From Alphaproteobacteria bacterium (GTDB lineage: Bacteria; Pseudomonadota; Alphaproteobacteria; Rhodobacterales; Rhodobacteraceae), in assembly GCA_030427405.1 (NCBI GenBank), contig JAUHXK010000005.1, forward strand, positions 186,001 to 250,000: 64,000 nt of DNA, in the 5' to 3' direction. The notes under the pieces are model-generated. The model worked only from the letters and a program-made list of their open reading frames with translations, was not told where the DNA came from and made no database searches. The first letter of the stretch is position 1, and each line of letters opens with the position of its first letter. This document shows, one piece after another, positions 58,811-64,000 of the stretch. Made by a program: the position numbers and the translations under genes.

Positions 58811-59320
58811 ACAAGCGACATACAGCCCAATCCGACCGATGACCCAAACCTTGTTGGGTTTCACAAGCATGATCACGCTTCATGCGTCGAAGCGGGACTT
58901 GCCGTTGCCGAAGACCGGTGCCGCGAAGATGGGCTGCGGCTGACACCTGTCAGGCGCAAGGCTCTGGAGATCCTGTTACAGGAGCACCGTGCACTTGGCG
59001 CCTATGCGATACTTGATAGGTTGCGGGATGCCGGGTTCGGTTCGCAGCCACCGGTGGCGTACCGGGCCCTGGATTTCCTCGTGGAAAACGGGTTCGCGCA
59101 TAAGATCGAGCGTTTGAACGCCTTTATTGCCTGTTCGCATCCTGGGGCATCGCATTCGCCCGCATTCATGATTTGCAGAAAATGCGACGCCGTGGCCGAA
59201 ACCCGCTCGGCCCCGGCAAAAGGCGCTCTGGGCGATGCCGCGCGCGCAGTGGGTTTCGAGATCGAACGAACGGTAGTAGAAGCCGAGGGAATCTGCCCCG
59301 ACTGCTCCGAAAAGGCGTAG
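58808..59320 (+). CDS. zur: Zur, zinc-responsive Fur-family repressor
   Basis: This 170-residue regulator has a winged helix with LTPVRRKALEILLQEHRALGAYAILDRLRDAGFGSQPPVAYRALDFLVENGFAHKIERLNAFIAC (about 36-100). The structural zinc cysteines are ICRKC (about 121-125) and ICPDC at the end (about 163-167). The family senses zinc and represses uptake genes. It is divergent from znuA and followed 2 nt later by znuC. The start codon lies inside the predicted operator, so binding could also hinder translation-coupled expression. Confidence 0.93.
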   Translation: MTSDIQPNPTDDPNLVGFHKHDHASCVEAGLAVAEDRCREDGLRLTPVRRKALEILLQEHRALGAYAILDRLRDAGFGSQPPVAYRALDFLVENGFAHKIERLNAFIACSHPGASHSPAFMICRKCDAVAETRSAPAKGALGDAARAVGFEIERTVVEAEGICPDCSEKA

Positions 59321-59322
59321 AA

Positions 59323-60063
59323 ATGACACTCATCACCGCCGAAGACCTAAGCGTGCGCTACGGCGCGAACACCGTCTTGCGTCATGTGAACATGTCAATT
59401 GAAGCTGGCGAGATTGTCACCATCGTCGGACCGAACGGGTCGGGCAAAACCAGCCTGTTGCGCGCAATCATCGGCGCGGCCAAACTTTGCGAGGGCCAGG
59501 TAACGCGCAAACCGGGGCTGAAGATCGGGTATGTGCCCCAGAAACTGCATATCGACCCGACGCTGCCGATCACCGTTGAACGTTTCATGCGGCTGACCCA
59601 CCGTGTGCCCCGCCCCGCGTGCAAGTCCGCGTTGGAGGCGGCCGGTGTTCCCGACCTGCTTGGTCGCCAGATGTCCCAATTGTCAGGGGGGCAGTTTCAG
59701 CGTGTTCTGTTGGCCCGCGCCCTGATCAACGCACCCGATATCCTGCTTCTGGACGAAGCGACCCAGGGCCTTGACCAACGGGGGTCCGCAGCATTTTACA
59801 AACAGATCGAGACTGTGCGCCGCGAAACCGGTTGTGCCGTCCTGATGATCAGCCATGAACTGCATGTGGTCATGAGCGCATCTGACAGGGTCATATGCCT
59901 GAACGGGCATGTCTGCTGCGAGGGCTCTCCGGCCGTGGTGGCCTCTGCGCCGGAATACCGCGCCCTGTTCGGAACCGGAACCGGTGGCGCGCTTGCGCTC
60001 TACCGTCATGAACACGATCACGGTCACGATCACGCTGACCATTCACAGGAAGCCGCAGAGTAA
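59323..60063 (+). CDS. znuC: ZnuC, zinc ABC transporter ATPase with His-rich tail
   Basis: This 246-residue ATPase has Walker A GPNGSGKTSLL (about 36-46), the signature LSGGQFQRVLLARAL (about 121-135) and Walker B ILLLDEATQGLD. The C-terminus carries a short His-rich tail, YRHEHDHGHDHADH, not needed for ATPase function but matching the metal theme of ZnuA. ATG 59323 follows the zur stop by 2 nt, giving a zur-znuC-znuB operon. The stop shares one base with the znuB ATG. Confidence 0.94.
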   Translation: MTLITAEDLSVRYGANTVLRHVNMSIEAGEIVTIVGPNGSGKTSLLRAIIGAAKLCEGQVTRKPGLKIGYVPQKLHIDPTLPITVERFMRLTHRVPRPACKSALEAAGVPDLLGRQMSQLSGGQFQRVLLARALINAPDILLLDEATQGLDQRGSAAFYKQIETVRRETGCAVLMISHELHVVMSASDRVICLNGHVCCEGSPAVVASAPEYRALFGTGTGGALALYRHEHDHGHDHADHSQEAAE

Positions 60064-60860
60064 TGCTGGATGATTTCATGACCCGGGCGACGCTGGCCGG
60101 TGTGGGTGTGGCCTTTGCCGCGGCCCCGCTGGGGTGTTTCGTCGTTTGGCGCCGTATGGCCTATTTCGGCGACGCGACGGCCCATGCCGCCATTCTGGGT
60201 GTCGCACTGTCCTTGACCTTTCAGATGTCCGTGTTCACCGGCGCACTTGCAGTTGCCCTGATCATGGCCCTGACCGTGACCCTGTTGGCCGGTCGCGGTT
60301 ATGCGATGGACACGCTGCTGGGCGTTCTGGCCCATTCGGCGCTGGCCTTCGGCCTAGTCGCCGTGTCGTTTCTGTCGGGCGTGCGTATCGACCTGATGGC
60401 CTATCTGTTTGGTGACATCCTGGCGGTTTCGCGCAGCGACCTGGTCGTGATCTGGGGCGGGGCCGCGTTGGTCGTTGCCCTGATAACGTGGCGCTGGTCG
60501 CAACTGCTGACAGCGACCATGAACGAGGAACTGGCATATGCCAGCGGCTTTGACCCCAAGCGCGAGCAGTTGATCCTTACGTTGTCTCTGGCGGTTACCG
60601 TCGCCGTGGCCATCAAGGTGGTGGGTGTTCTGCTGATCGCTGCCATGCTGATCATCCCGGCAGCCGCCGCGCGCAGCCTTGCGCGCTCACCCGAATCCAT
60701 GGCCCTGATCGCGGCGGCTATCGGAGCGGTTTCATCCCTGGCCGGCTTGCGCGCTGCCTATGTCTTTGACACCCCCGCCGGCCCGTCCATCGTCTGCGTC
60801 GCGGCAATCCTGTTTGCATGCTTCAGCCTTGCCGGCTGGAACGGCCAGCGCAAAACCTGA
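60063..60860 (+). CDS. znuB: ZnuB, zinc ABC transporter permease
   Basis: This 265-residue ABC-3 family permease has about eight membrane helices. It begins LDDFMTRATLAGVGVAFAAAPLGCFVVWRRMAYFGDATAHAAILGVALSL, the conserved start of ZnuB. A later ALITWRWSQLLTATMNEELAYASGF (about 138-162) and VKVVGVLLIAAMLIIPAAAARSL (about 180-205) are typical. It is co-translated with znuC. No terminator was seen in the following 385 nt. Confidence 0.94.
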   Translation: MLDDFMTRATLAGVGVAFAAAPLGCFVVWRRMAYFGDATAHAAILGVALSLTFQMSVFTGALAVALIMALTVTLLAGRGYAMDTLLGVLAHSALAFGLVAVSFLSGVRIDLMAYLFGDILAVSRSDLVVIWGGAALVVALITWRWSQLLTATMNEELAYASGFDPKREQLILTLSLAVTVAVAIKVVGVLLIAAMLIIPAAAARSLARSPESMALIAAAIGAVSSLAGLRAAYVFDTPAGPSIVCVAAILFACFSLAGWNGQRKT

Positions 60861-61245
60861 TAAACATCGGCCCGAAACCGCGGCAACAAACTCAAGAACG
60901 GGCATGCGAAAATAGGCTCGCAGCGCCCATGCAACGCGATGCCTTCACAATAACAACGCCTGAGAACTGATGTCGGGAGCGGAACCGAACCATCGACACC
61001 GTAAATCTCAAACCAGCGCGCATCCAAGGTGTAAACTTCACAGCGCTCTCTTTGTTAGTGCTGGCATCGGCTTGCCGCGCGGAATTGGCGCCCATCACTG
61101 CGACGTCTGGTTACACCCGTTCCGTTGTGCGCCGCGCAAGAGTTGCCTTCACAAGCGGTCCTCGGATGTTGCAGACAACCAGCCCTTTCAATCTGCAGGA
61201 CTTGTGGCAGAATGTGGGTGATTTCAATCATATGCGTTCAAAACC
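60861..61245. other. Long non-coding stretch upstream of serine hydrolase
   Basis: These 385 bases contain no gene, repeat or hairpin that I can support. Short open frames exist; one on the plus strand (61031-61240) has a lipobox-like LASAC but no start codon. The composition looks less GC-biased than the flanking znu operon, compatible with decayed or acquired DNA. Confidence 0.55.
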
Positions 61246-62952
61246 ATGCATCCGAAAAAAGGAAAACAACATTTGAGAACGGTTTCCGATTTGCAGACCA
61301 GGTTCACTAAACCCAAGTCATCGGAAGATACCGGGAGTGAGCGTGCAATTCGCAAGCTTTTTGTTGGTGCCCTGACTTTGGCCGGGATGCTTGCCGGGGC
61401 GTTGCCGACCTCTGCAGGCACCGATAAAAAACTGCCCGAGCTTGCTTTGCCCGACCCGATGACCCCTCCCCCGATCGCCGTGCTATTGCCGGTGCCGGAC
61501 GACCGGATCGTGACCGCAATCTCAACGCTGGATGATCTCGGCCAAGATGTGCTGGCACGGTCGGGCATTCCCGGACTGGCCATTGCCGTCGTCCACGACG
61601 GGCGCACGGTATACGCGCGCGGATTCGGCAAACGTGCCATTGGTCATCAGGATCACATCGACGCCGACACGGTATTTTTGCTGGCCTCGTTGTCAAAGCC
61701 GGTCGGGGCAACGGTTGTCGCAACCCAAGTGGATGCTGGCCTCGTGAGTTGGAGAAGTCCGGTGCGGGACTTCCTGCCCTCGTTCGATTTGGGTGATCCT
61801 TGGATCAACGAACACGTTACTATCGGCGACCTTTATGCGCATCGTTCCGGTCTGCCGGATCACGCCGGCGACGACCTTGAGGATATCGGATTTGACCGAA
61901 GCGCAATTCTGGAGCGGCTCGCGCTGCTGCCAAAAGGCGTGTTTCGAGTAGACTACGCCTATACCAACTTCGGGATTACCGCAGCCGCGGAAGCCGTGGC
62001 GACAGCAGCTGGTATGGATTGGGCAAACCTGTCAGAAACCGCGCTTTATGCGCCGCTTGGAATGGGTTCGACGAGTTCACGACATGCCGACTACATGGCG
62101 CGTGAAAACCGAGCCTCAAGCCATATCACCGTTGGAGATGGATATGCGGTTGCCGACATGCGTCAGCCCGACGCGCAAAGTCCGGCAGGCGGTGTCAGTT
62201 CCAGTGCGCGGGACATGGCTCGCTGGATGTCTATGGTACTTGGACGCGGTATGGCGCAGGGGACTCGATTGCTCTCAGCAGACGCGCTTTTGCCAGCATT
62301 GTCCCCGCAGATGATCCGAGGGGCTCCTATGGATATCTCTGCCCGACCTGGCGCCTATGGATTTGGTTTCAATGTCGATACGCGACCGTCGGGGCGCGTT
62401 ATGCTGAGCCACTCAGGCGCCTTCTCGCTAGGGGCGTCTACCAGTGTTGCGATGGTGCCCGACCTTGATCTGGGCATTGTCGTATTGACCAATGCCCCGC
62501 CCACCGGTGCCGCCGAAGCCATTACTGCCAGCTTCCTCGATCGTGCGGAACTTGGTATGGACAGCCGCGACTGGCTGGCGGCCTACGCCCCGATCATGGC
62601 GCCGCTCTCGGCCCCGGTTGGGCATCTGGTTGGCACGGAACCGCCAACTGACCCCGTTCCAGCGGGGCCAGCCGAACGTTATGTCGGTACCTATGATAAT
62701 GCGTATTTTGGTTCCGCGTCGGTCACTGCGACCAACGGATCGCTCGTTCTTAGGCTGGGGCCGGATAACCGGGAACTGCCGATGCAGCATTGGGATGGCG
62801 ACAGTTTTGTGGTTTATCCAATTTCCGAGAACCAGCCAGTCGGCTCAATTTCGCTTGTCGATTTTGTCGAAGTATCAGCAGAACTTGGAATGACAATGCA
62901 GATCGAACACCTGAACGACGAAAGCCTTGACCTTTTTCGACGCCCGGACTGA
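61246..62952 (+). CDS. Serine hydrolase of the beta-lactamase class C / DD-peptidase family
   Basis: This 568-residue protein has a hydrophobic segment (about 36-57, KLFVGALTLAGMLAGALPTSAG) consistent with export. The penicillin-binding-protein fold follows, with catalytic SLSK in LASLSKPVGATVV (about 149-161), YTN in YAYTNFGITAAAEA (about 240-253) and a third motif HSG in LSHSGAFSLGAS (about 386-397). The C-terminal part (about 470-568) is a lipocalin-like DUF3471 domain. AAGGA before TTG 61273 suggests a start nine codons later than ATG 61246. Codon choice is less GC-biased than in neighbours. Substrate unknown; esterase or peptidase. Confidence 0.82.
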   Translation: MHPKKGKQHLRTVSDLQTRFTKPKSSEDTGSERAIRKLFVGALTLAGMLAGALPTSAGTDKKLPELALPDPMTPPPIAVLLPVPDDRIVTAISTLDDLGQDVLARSGIPGLAIAVVHDGRTVYARGFGKRAIGHQDHIDADTVFLLASLSKPVGATVVATQVDAGLVSWRSPVRDFLPSFDLGDPWINEHVTIGDLYAHRSGLPDHAGDDLEDIGFDRSAILERLALLPKGVFRVDYAYTNFGITAAAEAVATAAGMDWANLSETALYAPLGMGSTSSRHADYMARENRASSHITVGDGYAVADMRQPDAQSPAGGVSSSARDMARWMSMVLGRGMAQGTRLLSADALLPALSPQMIRGAPMDISARPGAYGFGFNVDTRPSGRVMLSHSGAFSLGASTSVAMVPDLDLGIVVLTNAPPTGAAEAITASFLDRAELGMDSRDWLAAYAPIMAPLSAPVGHLVGTEPPTDPVPAGPAERYVGTYDNAYFGSASVTATNGSLVLRLGPDNRELPMQHWDGDSFVVYPISENQPVGSISLVDFVEVSAELGMTMQIEHLNDESLDLFRRPD

Positions 62953-63327
62953 CCCGGCGGCCCTAACCCGACATCTACCACGATACTCACCGACGCGGTG
63001 CAGCGTCATCGAATAGGTCTTTCGCGGCATCCTCCGGCGCCGTCTGGCAAATCGAAATCCGCAGGCCAGACTCGCCCGGCGACTTGCTATTCTCTTTTTT
63101 CGTTCCTCGGCTCGCTTGAATGCGTACGCAATACTCCATGGCGTGAATGTAAGGACGAACGGCTGAATATGGCTTTGGAAAGCTCAATGTTTTGTCGATC
63201 CGAACCCGACCCAAGGCGTACATCCCGTGGGTTTCAACGATTTTCTGGAAATGTCGATTTGAAACTTCTACGGTGACTTGGAATACTCATTACGTTTCAG
63301 CACACTTAATACTCGTACAGGGCGGAT
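62953..63327. other. Long non-coding stretch downstream of serine hydrolase
   Basis: These 375 bases hold no gene that I can support. Small frames on both strands (62998-63276 plus, 62987-63223 minus) lack ribosome sites and family features. A possible promoter for the next genes lies at 63259-63287. With 60861-61245 it brackets the serine hydrolase. Confidence 0.55.
63259..63287 (+). promoter_or_regulatory. Candidate promoter of the DUF3302-like/HlyD operon
   Basis: TTGAAA (63259-63264) and AATACT (63282-63287) are 17 nt apart, about 40 nt before the small membrane protein gene. Recognised by consensus only. Confidence 0.4.
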
Positions 63328-63675
63328 ATGAATCCTACAACGCCGCAGCCATCCCCGCTTGATCCAGCGCCGTTGTCATGGACGGTACCCGGAACAACCG
63401 ACATGTTTGCAATTTACGGTCTGATTACATTGCTTCTGATCGTTTTCCTGGTCATCTACCTTTATGCCGTCTTCGACCGGTATGCCGAACGTAAAGGTGA
63501 AGGCAGCCCGTTGAGGACGACAATCCCGACCATGCTGACGGTCGGGCTTGCCTATGACCTGCTTCCACCCCTTGAAGGCGTCAGTTTCCTGTTGCCGCTT
63601 TCGTTGATCCTTGCCGCCGTCGCCCGAGACGTGGTGCTATGGACGACCGAGTTGGAGAGGCATCCACGTGATTGA
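63328..63675 (+). CDS. Small inner-membrane protein, DUF3302-like (YiaW/YibI type)
   Basis: This 115-residue protein has a Pro-rich N-terminus (about 1-22), one clear membrane helix (about 27-48, MFAIYGLITLLLIVFLVIYLYAVF), a basic loop DRYAERKGEGS and a second hydrophobic region (about 70-105). AGGGCGG precedes ATG 63328. Its size, topology and an 8-nt overlap with an HlyD-type gene match the yiaW-yiaV / yibI-yibH pairs of enterobacteria. The match is by context and topology. Function is unknown; it is presumably a partner of the HlyD protein. Confidence 0.65.
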   Translation: MNPTTPQPSPLDPAPLSWTVPGTTDMFAIYGLITLLLIVFLVIYLYAVFDRYAERKGEGSPLRTTIPTMLTVGLAYDLLPPLEGVSFLLPLSLILAAVARDVVLWTTELERHPRD

Positions 63676-64000
63676 GTTGATCCTGACCAGTTTTCCCCTG
63701 TTGATCCGCATCGCCTATCTGCGGATACGCGGAAAAGCCATTTCAGTTTACAACATACACCGGGCCGTTTTTGTCTGGTTCCTGCTGTTTCTGGCGTTGG
63801 TGTTCACCATCGAATACTATCACCCTGAATCCTACAGCGGCATCGTACCGTTCAAGATTGTTCCGGTCGTGGCGGAAAACGGCGGGACGGTGACCGCTAT
63901 TCACGTGACCGCCGGGCAGCAGGTCAAACCCGGCGATCTTCTGTTTACCGTGGATGACTCATCCGAAGTTGCCGCAGTGGCCGTGGCGCAATCCCGGGTT
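63668..64000 (+). CDS. HlyD-family membrane fusion protein, N-terminal part
   Basis: The frame starts at GTG 63668 (GGAGAGG upstream), overlaps the preceding gene by 8 nt and runs off the window end; 111 residues are visible. There is a membrane helix (about 34-52, AVFVWFLLFLALVFTIEYY) and the biotinyl-lipoyl-like barrel-sandwich strand VPVVAENGGTVTAIHVTAGQQVKPGDLLFTVDDS (about 67-100), characteristic of EmrA/YibH-type proteins. A helical hairpin begins at the edge. It would bridge an inner-membrane transporter to the periplasm. The partner is not visible. Confidence 0.85.
   Translation, partial: MIELILTSFPLLIRIAYLRIRGKAISVYNIHRAVFVWFLLFLALVFTIEYYHPESYSGIVPFKIVPVVAENGGTVTAIHVTAGQQVKPGDLLFTVDDSSEVAAVAVAQSRV

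Noticed and set aside
61031..61240. Lipoprotein-like segment (LASAC) upstream of the serine hydrolase
   Set aside because: The frame has no start codon before the lipobox other than an internal TTG, no ribosome site, and the downstream sequence shows no fold-like pattern.
62987..63223. 78-codon minus-strand frame in the last large gap
   Set aside because: There is no ribosome-binding site, no recognised family, and no neighbours on that strand.

Overview
This 64 kb window looks like the chromosome of a marine Rhodobacteraceae (Roseobacter-group) alphaproteobacterium. The DNA is GC-rich and densely packed, with many ATGA/TGATG start-stop overlaps. It carries a DUF1045 protein beside a C-P lyase cluster, a DUF6525 small protein, a Fur-type Zur beside znuABC, and a typical alphaproteobacterial elongator tRNA-Met. 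No insertion sequence, prophage, CRISPR array or integrase was seen. Functions were assigned by reading motifs in the translated sequence; no database search was possible.

Layout. 1-4148: the end of an oligopeptide-type ABC transporter operon (binding protein, two permeases) with a coupled CoA-transferase whose halves look permuted. 4255-6627: a large MscS-type channel. 6991-13488: seven overlapping genes for an unidentified glycoconjugate (four glycosyltransferases, a histidine phosphatase, a deacetylase-like protein, a methyltransferase). 13489-21422: phosphonate C-P lyase genes phnGHIJKLN and phnM, with phnF divergent and a 2H-phosphoesterase-like gene embedded; no phnCDE or phnP is present. 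21521-29070: rpe, a thioesterase, a fused enoyl-CoA hydratase/3-hydroxyacyl-CoA dehydrogenase, a Tat-exported cyclase, an AhpD-like protein, and an aldehyde dehydrogenase with its AcoR-like regulator.

29439-42424 is an almost complete phenylacetate (paa) catabolic locus: thiolase, epoxidase paaABCDE, an additional diiron-type protein, paaK, paaI, paaG and paaZ, with two regulators (a TetR member and PaaX). paaF and paaH are absent, and the fused protein at 22755-24854 could supply both steps. A membrane protein of unknown function (35155-36180) sits inside the locus. A tRNA-Met follows at 43614.

43914-55966 is a tricarboxylate utilisation region: tcuAB with a GntR regulator, an AbrB-family membrane protein, a D-2-hydroxyacid dehydrogenase, PrpF, a TctA-TctB fusion, TctC and the TctDE two-component system. 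Two near-identical operators suggest that the GntR protein controls its own operon and the hydroxyacid dehydrogenase operon. 56364-60860 is a zinc-uptake region (COG0523 GTPase, a very His-rich ZnuA, Zur, ZnuC, ZnuB). The window ends with a serine hydrolase flanked by two long non-coding stretches and the start of a DUF3302-like/HlyD pair.
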